A DNA stretch of 64,000 bases, taken from assembly GCA_943787485.1 (NCBI GenBank), contig CALSMP010000011.1, positions 94,818-158,817 of the forward strand, given 5' to 3'. This document shows positions 57,228-64,000 of this stretch, piece by piece. Made by a program: the position numbers and the translations under genes. Under the pieces are notes generated by a model. That model worked only from the letters and a program-made list of their open reading frames with translations. It was not told where the DNA came from and did no database searches. The stretch is from an uncultured Luminiphilus sp. GTDB lineage: Bacteria; Pseudomonadota; Gammaproteobacteria; Pseudomonadales; Halieaceae. Position 1 is the first letter of the stretch, and every line of letters begins with the position of its first letter.

Positions 57228-57931
57228 TCCAGTGCATTACCTTCGACTTGGATGACACCCTCTGGGATGTCAGGCCCGCACTCCAGAAGGCAGAACAAGC
57301 CCAGAACGCCTGGCTCGATGAGCATTACCCCGCAGCACGAGCTGGCTTGTCAGAGGAGGCAATACTCGCTCTGAAAAAAGCCGTTTTGGCCGAGCAACCG
57401 GCGTTACGCCATCAGATCAGTCTGTTTAGAAAACGCTTTCTCGCCCGCCTACTGATTGATGCCGGCATCCCGGAGGCTGAAGCATCGGGTGCGGCGGAAG
57501 TGGCTTTTAGCGCGTTTATTGCCCGGCGCAACGAGGTTGAGGTCTTTCCCCATAGTGATGCAGTCCTCGACACGCTGGGTCAACACTATATCCTTGGGGC
57601 GCTTACCAACGGCAATGCGGACGTATTCAAAACGCCTCTAGGTCGGCACTTTCGCTTTTCGCTGCAGGCAGAACAAGTTGGCGCTGCCAAACCGGAGCCC
57701 GCCTTATTCGACCGAGCACGGGAATTGACAAGTCTAGCCCCCCATCAAGTGCTGCACGTGGGCGATAGTCATGACCACGACGTGCTTGGCGCACATCGTG
57801 CCGGTATAAGCTGTATCTGGCTATCGACAGCGGGGGAAGAAAGCGAATTTGCGGCGGCAGTGATCGGCTGCCTGAGTGAGTTGCCCAATGCCGTGCTGGC
57901 ACTTCAAGCTAAACGCTATGGGGTGCCCTGA
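57224..57931 (+). CDS. HAD-family hydrolase (YigB-like)
   Basis: A 235-residue HAD phosphatase with motif I FDLDDTLWDV, motif II in LGALTNGNADVF, and motif III/IV in GAAKPEPALFDRA and VGDSHDHDVLGAHRAG. YigB in E. coli dephosphorylates FMN and a riboflavin-pathway intermediate. The position after xerC is conserved, so that role is plausible but not proven. It starts in the xerC stop (ATGA) and ends six bases from the convergent second PII gene. Confidence 0.9.
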   Translation: MIQCITFDLDDTLWDVRPALQKAEQAQNAWLDEHYPAARAGLSEEAILALKKAVLAEQPALRHQISLFRKRFLARLLIDAGIPEAEASGAAEVAFSAFIARRNEVEVFPHSDAVLDTLGQHYILGALTNGNADVFKTPLGRHFRFSLQAEQVGAAKPEPALFDRARELTSLAPHQVLHVGDSHDHDVLGAHRAGISCIWLSTAGEESEFAAAVIGCLSELPNAVLALQAKRYGVP

Positions 57932-57937
57932 GGAGCT

Positions 57938-58285
<348 letters not shown>

Positions 58286-58296
58286 TTACCTTTTTT

Positions 58297-58330
58297 GTTG
58301 CCGGTTTTATTGCCGGTTTTGTTGCCGGGA
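58297..58330 (-). repeat. Three 12-bp tandem repeats in the leader of the second PII gene
   Basis: On the minus strand the unit is CCGGCAA(C/T)AAAA, repeated three times just upstream of the glnK copy that starts at 58276 (the outermost copy diverges at its end). The 12-base period means GG and GG are ten bases apart, so it does not form sigma-54 GG-N10-GC sites. The repeats lie in the predicted transcribed leader. Confidence 0.8.
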
Positions 58331-58349
58331 GGTTTCGAGTTATCGCTAC

Positions 58350-58377
58350 ATTATGGTCTGCCCACAGAATTTGGCAA
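58350..58377 (-). promoter_or_regulatory. Predicted sigma-70 promoter of the second PII gene
   Basis: On the minus strand, TTGCCA (58377-58372) and CATAAT (58355-58350) have 16-base spacing. It lies between the amtB terminator (58412-58436) and the 12-bp repeats, so transcription would start near 58343. Confidence 0.55.
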
Positions 58378-58411
58378 TGGCCCTGAGGGGACTTCTCTAA
58401 AAAAATGGCGC

Positions 58412-58436
58412 AAAAAAAAAGGGGCCCGAGGGCCCC
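58412..58436 (-). terminator. Intrinsic terminator after amtB
   Basis: On the minus strand GGGGCC/GGCCCC form a 6-bp GC stem with a 4-base loop, followed by nine T. It separates glnK-amtB from the second PII gene. Confidence 0.9.
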
Positions 58437-58460
58437 AACACACACTCCAAAGGTTGACCC

Positions 58461-59696
58461 TTAGCGGGCAGAGGTGAACTCGGGGTAGGCTTCCATCCCG
58501 CATTCGGCGATGTCGCTTCCCTCGTATTCTTCCTCTTCGTCCACGCGCAGGCCCATAATCATCTTAATCACCATAAATGCGACCAGCGAGACGCCGAATA
58601 CCCAGCCGAAGATTGTCGCAGCGCCGATCAGCTGACCTGAGAAGCTTGCACCATCGTTGGTGACAGGGACCAGCAGCAAGCCCAGAAGACCGACCACGCC
58701 GTGTACGGAAATCGCACCCACAGGATCGTCAATCTTCATCTTGTCGAGGGTTGTTATCGAGAACACCACCAGCACCCCGCCCACGGCACCAAACAGAGTA
58801 GCCAGCAGCGCGGTTGGGGTATCGGGGCCCGCGGTAATAGCGACAAGTCCTGCCAGACAGCCGTTGAGTGCCATCGTCAGATCCGCCTTACCAAACAGCA
58901 GCTTGGCAGTTAGCAGCGCCGCGAGACAGCCACCGGCGGCGGCGGCGTTGGTATTCATAAACACGACCGCAACTGCGTTCGCGGATTCCACAGAGGCAGT
59001 CGCCAGAACGGATCCACCGTTGAAGCCGAACCATCCGAGCCAGAGAATGAAGGTTCCCAAAGTTGCCAAGGGCAAGTTCGCACCGGGAATGGCATTAACT
59101 TCGCCGTTGGGGCCATATTTGCCCTTGCGCGCGCCGATCATGACAACACCGGCGAGGGCTGCAGCAGCGCCTGCCATGTGCACAATGCCAGAACCAGCAA
59201 AGTCGAGAAAGCCGAGATCCCCAAGCGTGTACATGCCAAAGACCGGATTGCCGCCCCAGGTCCAGCTACCCTCCATCGGGTAGATGAATCCAGTCATAAC
59301 CACCGCAAACACCAGAAAGCTAAACAGCTTCATGCGCTCAGCGACGGCGCCAGACACGATCGACATCGCGGTAGCCACGAACACAACCTGGAAGAAAAAG
59401 TCCGCCGACGGCGCATAGGTAGCTGCCTCTTCCGCGCCAGTGACGCCATCACCCGTGATGGTGCTGAGCAAATAATCACCGCCGTACATAACGGCGTAGC
59501 CACATACCATATACATGGTGCAGGCAACCGCGAACAGCGCGACGTTTTTAGTCAGAATTTCTACCGTATTTTTGCTTCGGACCAGACCGGCTTCGAGCAT
59601 GGCAAAGCCCGCCGCCATCCACATAACAAGCGCACCGCACACCAGGAAGTAAAAGGTGTCCAGCGCGTATTGCAACTGAAAAATTTCGTTCTCCAT
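58461..59696 (-). CDS. amtB: Ammonium transporter AmtB
   Basis: A trimeric ammonium channel. The 411-residue protein has about eleven transmembrane segments, starting with LVCGALVMWMAAGFAMLEAG. The twin-histidine pore residues are in SGIVHMAGAAAAL and ISVHGVVGLLG, and FNGGSVLATASVESAN and NTNAAAAGGCLA are typical. The C-terminal tail (EEEEYEGSDIAECGMEAYP) fits GlnK binding. It is cotranscribed with the glnK upstream (24 bases apart) and followed by a terminator. Confidence 0.96.
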   Translation of the reverse strand: MENEIFQLQYALDTFYFLVCGALVMWMAAGFAMLEAGLVRSKNTVEILTKNVALFAVACTMYMVCGYAVMYGGDYLLSTITGDGVTGAEEAATYAPSADFFFQVVFVATAMSIVSGAVAERMKLFSFLVFAVVMTGFIYPMEGSWTWGGNPVFGMYTLGDLGFLDFAGSGIVHMAGAAAALAGVVMIGARKGKYGPNGEVNAIPGANLPLATLGTFILWLGWFGFNGGSVLATASVESANAVAVVFMNTNAAAAGGCLAALLTAKLLFGKADLTMALNGCLAGLVAITAGPDTPTALLATLFGAVGGVLVVFSITTLDKMKIDDPVGAISVHGVVGLLGLLLVPVTNDGASFSGQLIGAATIFGWVFGVSLVAFMVIKMIMGLRVDEEEEYEGSDIAECGMEAYPEFTSAR

Positions 59697-59720
59697 GACA
59701 GATTCCCGTTTCCTGTGAGA

Positions 59721-60134
<414 letters not shown>

Positions 60135-60197
60135 TCATTTCTTTGTGAGTGCTCCGACGCTGGGTTTGCTGAAGCCCGCACGCCGCTTCTGAGGTAT

Positions 60198-60213
60198 AGC
60201 GACAGACATACCA
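60198..60213 (-). promoter_or_regulatory. Predicted sigma-54 promoter of glnK-amtB
   Basis: On the minus strand, TGGTATG-TCTG-TCGCT keeps the invariant GG-N10-GC of the sigma-54 -24/-12 promoter and matches 9 of the 12 consensus positions. The leader would be about 125 bases. Confidence 0.5.
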
Positions 60214-60300
60214 AGTAATTTTTTTATTATAAAAAACAGTGGCTTAGGATTTAATCAGCCATGGCCGTCACGCTTCTGAATCGATTGCCGACAGGTCCGT

Positions 60301-60317
60301 TGCACCACGATGGCGCA
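60301..60317. promoter_or_regulatory. NtrC-binding-site-like palindrome
   Basis: TGCACC-ACGAT-GGCGCA matches the NtrC palindrome TGCACC-N5-GGTGCA with one mismatch. It is about 88 bases upstream of the sigma-54-like promoter, a normal enhancer distance. Confidence 0.6.
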
Positions 60318-60424
60318 GTTACGCCCCCGTGAAGGGCGATTTTGACGGGTTGGGATGTTCGGGCAGCTTTCACTCTGCGTTAGAGTAGTGAGGTCATAAC
60401 CAAACGGGCTTAGGGGTTACAGCG

Positions 60425-60721
60425 ATGGCGATAAACGACGATGAAACTGCAGCGCAGCGTGAGCGGCTTGGCTCGCTAAAACCCCCCGGGTTGGGCTCGC
60501 TTATTGAGCGACTGGTGGGAGATGATCAGAGCGTATTCGAACAAGTCGATCGGAATGCCAGAGCCCTCGCCAAAACTGCATTGAGCAAACTCGACGTAGT
60601 CAGCCGTGCAGAGTTTGATGCCCAAGCGGCGGTGTTACAGCGAACCCGGGCCAAGGTCGACGAATTGGAGCAAGCCCTCGCGGCGCTGTCCGCCGAGCTC
60701 GATAAAGCGGATGACAACTAG
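60425..60721 (+). CDS. ubiK: Ubiquinone biosynthesis accessory factor UbiK (BMFP, YqiC-like)
   Basis: A 98-residue accessory factor that helps organise the aerobic ubiquinone synthesis complex. The N-terminal part is less conserved; the family core is KTALSKLDVVSRAEFDAQAAV followed by a heptad-like coiled coil (TRAKVDELEQALAALSAELD). Its place between glnK/amtB and the comM-like gene is the same as in Pseudomonas. The ATG at 60425 has GGGG 7-10 bases upstream. Confidence 0.9.
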   Translation: MAINDDETAAQRERLGSLKPPGLGSLIERLVGDDQSVFEQVDRNARALAKTALSKLDVVSRAEFDAQAAVLQRTRAKVDELEQALAALSAELDKADDN

Positions 60722-60801
60722 CGCCTCAGCACCGAATTCGCAGCCCCCTTAAATGGACTAAAGCGGGAGACGGGGCCCCGCCGTGAGATCAAGGACGATC
60801 G

Positions 60802-62334
60802 ATGAGCCACGCCCGCATCAACTCCCGTGCCAGCGCGGGTATCGACGCACCATCAGTCACCGTCGAAGTGCATATCAGCAACGGTTTACCGGGCTTTGCG
60901 ATCGTCGGCCTGCCCGAGAGCACGGTGAAAGAAGCCAAGGAAAGGGTGCGCAGCGCTCTGCTCAACTCTTATCTGACCTGGCCAGACCGCCGCATCACCG
61001 TCAGCCTATCCCCCGCTGAGCTGCCCAAGTCCGGCGCTCGCTTTGACCTTCCAATTGCCCTTGCGATCCTCGCGGCGTCGGGACAGTTGGCTGCTGATAC
61101 GATGCACGACGTTGAGTGTTTCGGCGAGCTGGGACTGGATGGCCGGGTCCGCCCCTGTAAAGGCTTGCTCTCGGCTGTGTTGGCCGGCTCGAGGGCTCAC
61201 AAGAGACTCATCGTGCCAGCGCAACAACGGTCTCTCCTCGCGCTGCTGCCCGAGGCGAAAATTATTGGTGTGGAAGACTTACTTACCACCTGTTCCGTCA
61301 TAAAGGACCCGAAACTGGTCCCTGCTCAATCGGGTGCACAACCCAAGGGATCCAGTGCATCGCTGAGGCCGGTGGCGCACCTCGATGGACCCGCTATCGA
61401 TCTCGAACAGATCGCCGGTCAACTGATGGCCAAGCGCGCACTCGGTGTCGCCGCCGCCGGAGGCCACCACCTGCTGATGACAGGGCCGCCGGGTGCCGGC
61501 AAAACCCTGCTGGCCAGCTGTCTGCCGCAGTTACTCCCGCCTCTTGCCGACACCGAAATCATTGAGATCGCCATCATTCGAGACCTGCTGGGCTTACCGC
61601 CCGCGGGAGAAAGGCCCTTTCGATCGCCTCACCACAGCGCCTCACCGAGTGGCCTGATAGGGGGCGGGGTGCAAGCACTGCCGGGGGAGATATCCCTCGC
61701 TCACAGGGGGGTTTTATTTCTGGATGAAATCGCAGAGTTTCCTCGACGCACGCTGGACTTATTGCGACAGCCGCTGGAGAACGGGGTGATTCAGGTAACC
61801 CGGGCGCGCGGTGCCTTCACCTATCCGGCGGACTTTCAGCTCATTGCGGCGATGAACCCGTGCCCCTGCGGATTTGCGCAAGACCCAAACCAACCCTGTC
61901 ACTGCACCACCGACACGATTCGTCGCTATCAGTCCAAGCTCTCGGGCCCGGTGCTGGATCGCATCGACCTTCACGTACCGCTGGAGCGGCAGAAATCCTC
62001 ACTGCTGTTAACAGGCGTGAACCCCTCGTCGCCAAACACGCTGACGCGAGACCGGATTCAGCAGCTGAGAGACCTGCAGTTCCGGCGTCAGGGCAGCCTC
62101 AATGCCAAACTCGCTGGCGCTGATTTGATGGCCGCCTGCGGGATATCAAAATCAACGACCCGGTGGCTTGGGGATACAGCAGACCAGTTGATGCTGTCCG
62201 CTAGAGCCATCCATAAGGTGCTGCGCGTAGCGAGAACCCTCGCCGACCTACGTAATAGTGTACCGGTAGAAGAGGCGGATTTGCTGGAAGCGCTCGGATA
62301 CCGACTGCGTCAGCACCCAGCATCCCGATCATAG
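60802..62334 (+). CDS. comM: YifB/ComM-family Mg-chelatase-like AAA+ ATPase
   Basis: A 510-residue protein with an N-terminal Lon-protease-like fold domain (VTVEVHISNGLPGFAIVGLP, residues 20-170) and a Mg-chelatase-type AAA+ domain with Walker A MTGPPGAGKTLLA, Walker B VLFLDEIAEF and CPCGFAQDPNQPCHC, a Cys-rich stretch typical of the family. ComM is a helicase that promotes branch migration in natural transformation. It follows ubiK after 80 bases. Confidence 0.94.
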   Translation: MSHARINSRASAGIDAPSVTVEVHISNGLPGFAIVGLPESTVKEAKERVRSALLNSYLTWPDRRITVSLSPAELPKSGARFDLPIALAILAASGQLAADTMHDVECFGELGLDGRVRPCKGLLSAVLAGSRAHKRLIVPAQQRSLLALLPEAKIIGVEDLLTTCSVIKDPKLVPAQSGAQPKGSSASLRPVAHLDGPAIDLEQIAGQLMAKRALGVAAAGGHHLLMTGPPGAGKTLLASCLPQLLPPLADTEIIEIAIIRDLLGLPPAGERPFRSPHHSASPSGLIGGGVQALPGEISLAHRGVLFLDEIAEFPRRTLDLLRQPLENGVIQVTRARGAFTYPADFQLIAAMNPCPCGFAQDPNQPCHCTTDTIRRYQSKLSGPVLDRIDLHVPLERQKSSLLLTGVNPSSPNTLTRDRIQQLRDLQFRRQGSLNAKLAGADLMAACGISKSTTRWLGDTADQLMLSARAIHKVLRVARTLADLRNSVPVEEADLLEALGYRLRQHPASRS

Positions 62335-62391
62335 TACCGAGCGCCGGAGAGACGTGACCATAACTCGCCCGTCGCAGGTCTTAAAATCAGA

Positions 62392-62796
62392 TTACAGGGT
62401 GTCGATGTATTCTGAGAGGTCTTTGATGTCAATGTCACTCAGACCTGCTGCTTGAGCCCACATTAAACTGCTCTGTGCACCGACCTGTTCTCCTGCTCTG
62501 TAAGCGTTCAACCGACCCATGATGTAGTCGACCGTCTGCCCCGCCAGCATTGGACCTATCCCCCCTTGCCCCTGTGCACCGTGACACGCACCGCAGGCAG
62601 CGTACTTTGCTTCGCCCGGAAGAGCCTCGGCCGACGCGACCTGAGGTCCACCCGACTCGCAACTTGAATCACCGGCAACGCATACTTCGCTAAAGGGCTT
62701 AATTCGCTCTTCGATTGCAGAACGCTGCGCTTTGGTCAGATCCGCTGCTGCGACGATCAAGGGGAATAACAAACAGATAAAAGCTAGGATTCGCAT
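62392..62796 (-). CDS. Small periplasmic c-type cytochrome
   Basis: A 134-residue protein with a signal peptide (LAFICLLFPLIVAAA), a single haem-binding CGACH (about residue 68), and a distal Met in QSSLMWAQAAGLSD. It resembles cytochrome c5-like proteins of marine gammaproteobacteria. A second cysteine pair (EVCVAGDSSCES, about residues 38-45) lies before the haem motif and may form a disulfide. It probably carries electrons in the periplasm; its partners are unknown. Confidence 0.87.
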   Translation of the reverse strand: MRILAFICLLFPLIVAAADLTKAQRSAIEERIKPFSEVCVAGDSSCESGGPQVASAEALPGEAKYAACGACHGAQGQGGIGPMLAGQTVDYIMGRLNAYRAGEQVGAQSSLMWAQAAGLSDIDIKDLSEYIDTL

Positions 62797-62926
62797 GGAT
62801 ATACTCCTGTCTCAGCACGACTCCGAAATGATGAGGCGCGGAGTATAGCGATTTGCGCCCCGGGCGGAAACTCGGCTAGGGTGGCACCCCTATTGGCGAT
62901 ATAGCTGCCGACAACAAGGATTTGTG

Positions 62927-63553
62927 ATGAAACTCTATACGTTTGATTCCGCGCCAAACCCGGCTCGACTGAAAATGTTTATCGCTTACAAGGGTATCGA
63001 TGTGGAAACAGTGCAAATCGATATGGCGAAAGCGGCCCAGCTCGAGGCCAGCTATACCGATATTGTGCCAGAAGCCACGCTACCCGCACTGGTCCTCGAT
63101 GATGGAAGTCGTCTCACCGAGGTTATCGCTATCGCGCATTACCTTGAGAGCCTCTACCCCGACCGTCCACTTTTGGGAACAACCACAGAGGAAAAGGCGA
63201 TGATCCTCAATTGGAACCACCGACTATTCAACACGGTGTTCATGGCGTGTGCGGAGATTTTTCGTAACAGTCACCCCGCCTATGCCTCGAGAGGCCTTCC
63301 CGGCCCAGCAGACATGCCCCAGATACCCGCCCTTGCCGAGCGGGGACGCGCCCGCCTCGGTCTTGCATTGACCACCCTTAACAGCGAATTAGGCCTTCGA
63401 CCCTTCGTCGCCGGAAACGCGCTCTCCTTTGCAGATATTGACCTTCTCGCCGCGATTGTCTTCGCACGGTGGGGCGCAAAGGTCGATGTGGGTGAGGAAT
63501 ACCCTCATCTGGTCGAATGGCGAGCCCGGACCGACGCTGCACTGCAAGCCTGA
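62927..63553 (+). CDS. Glutathione S-transferase family protein
   Basis: A 208-residue GST from the ATG at 62927 (a GTG one codon earlier is also in frame), with AAGGA six bases upstream. The thioredoxin-like N-domain (KLYTFDSAPNPARLKMFIAY, cis-Pro in EATLPALVLDDG, then RLTEVIAIAHYLESLYPD) is followed by an all-helical C-domain with NALSFADIDLLAAIVFARW. The substrate cannot be told. gshA in this window provides glutathione. Confidence 0.92.
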   Translation: MKLYTFDSAPNPARLKMFIAYKGIDVETVQIDMAKAAQLEASYTDIVPEATLPALVLDDGSRLTEVIAIAHYLESLYPDRPLLGTTTEEKAMILNWNHRLFNTVFMACAEIFRNSHPAYASRGLPGPADMPQIPALAERGRARLGLALTTLNSELGLRPFVAGNALSFADIDLLAAIVFARWGAKVDVGEEYPHLVEWRARTDAALQA

Positions 63554-63584
63554 AGTCGTCAGCAGTTCAAAGCCCACCCTGAGA

Positions 63585-64000
63585 ATGTGGCGCCTCTATC
63601 ACCCCCCAACAGGCTGCCGACGACTTCTGATTTGGCTCGCGGGATTGGCTCTGCTGCATGGCTGCTCCGCGCCCGACACTGGCCCCGAGCAGTTAACCGA
63701 TTACGTTCAACGTTTGTCTACAGCAGCCAACGTGCCCATTCCACCCTACCCGCGTCTGGTGGCGCCCCCGCGGATTGCGGATGCCGCGATCAGACCCGTC
63801 GTCATAACCAATTTATCGATCGACGTAGTGGACTTTTTGTCCCTGTCACCCTGCGAATTGCAGGTCAACATTGGGCGACGTAACAGTCTGCTTGGTAGAA
63901 ACGCGTCCCCCTCGCAACAATTACTCCTGGACCTCGAGTTTCTTGCGCTCGCACCTGCGTGCATCTCGGCACTCACCGATACGGGAGACACCGCCCTGGT
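63585..64000 (+). CDS. DUF3080-family lipoprotein, N-terminal part (runs off the window)
   Basis: A lipoprotein with signal LLIWLAGLALLHGC (lipobox LHGC, Cys27), then LTDYVQRLSTAANVPIPPYP and NLSIDVVDFLSLSPCELQVN, and IGRRNSLLGRNASPSQQLL, which fit the DUF3080 family. The ATG at 63585 begins the frame, 32 bases after the GST stop. About 138 residues are visible; the stop lies outside the window. The function is unknown. Confidence 0.8.
   Translation, partial: MWRLYHPPTGCRRLLIWLAGLALLHGCSAPDTGPEQLTDYVQRLSTAANVPIPPYPRLVAPPRIADAAIRPVVITNLSIDVVDFLSLSPCELQVNIGRRNSLLGRNASPSQQLLLDLEFLALAPACISALTDTGDTAL

Noticed and set aside
58297..58330. 12-bp repeats before the second PII gene as sigma-54 promoters
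   Set aside because: The repeat spacing gives GG-N10-GG, not GG-N10-GC, so the invariant -12 GC is missing.

Overview
The window is a dense, mostly housekeeping stretch of a gammaproteobacterial chromosome, GC in the mid-50s percent by eye. Gene content and order resemble Pseudomonas and its marine relatives: proA-nadD-rsfS-rlmH-mrdA-rodA-mltB-rlpA-dacA-ybeD-lipB; trxA-rho-ubiD; hemCDXY divergent from argH; cyaY/lptM-lysA-dapF-DUF484-xerC-HAD; glnK-amtB-ubiK-comM. A fused HemD-HemX, an N-terminally extended Rho, PHA-granule proteins and a DUF3080 lipoprotein suggest a marine member near Halieaceae (OM60/NOR5) or other Cellvibrionales. That placement is inference. I saw no tRNA, rRNA, insertion sequence, prophage or CRISPR array.

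Layout. 1-10257 (minus strand): the prfC start, then a long run from proA to lipB that combines proline and NAD synthesis, ribosome maturation and cell-wall elongation/remodelling (PBP2, RodA, MltB, RlpA, DacA). The PBP2 gene mrdA carries three single-base frameshifts. 10477-11629: iron storage (bfd, bfr) with Fur-like sites, and the glutaredoxin grxD. 11811-18443: argD-argF, then nrdA-nrdB behind NrdR- and DnaA-like sites. 18576-22161: the dinG helicase, an acyltransferase and a small membrane protein. 22267-31952: rpsT, a PHA-granule protein, hslO, pckA, an RND pump with its adaptor, a lysine/alanine-rich phasin-like protein, a TetR regulator and a peroxiredoxin.

32057-43494: a DASS transporter divergent from moaA, a MoxR ATPase/VWA pair, a DUF1631 protein, pilU, gshA, an FKBP isomerase and two small genes. 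43531-52916: trxA, rho, ubiD, hemY-hemDX-hemC (minus) and argH. 52913-57931: cyaY, then lptM-lysA-dapF-DUF484-xerC-HAD, most joints overlapping by four bases. 57938-60059: two PII genes flanking amtB, with an NtrC-like site and a sigma-54-like promoter upstream of the first PII gene. 60425-64000: ubiK, comM, a c-type cytochrome, a GST and the start of a DUF3080 lipoprotein gene.

No clearly new multi-gene system is evident. The observations most worth checking are the triple-frameshifted mrdA, the nitrogen-control module with differently promoted PII genes, the 30-bp tandem operator-like repeat before the DUF1631 gene, the apparently leaderless bfd promoter, the reversed-order phasin, and the mirrored leaders between the DASS transporter and moaA.
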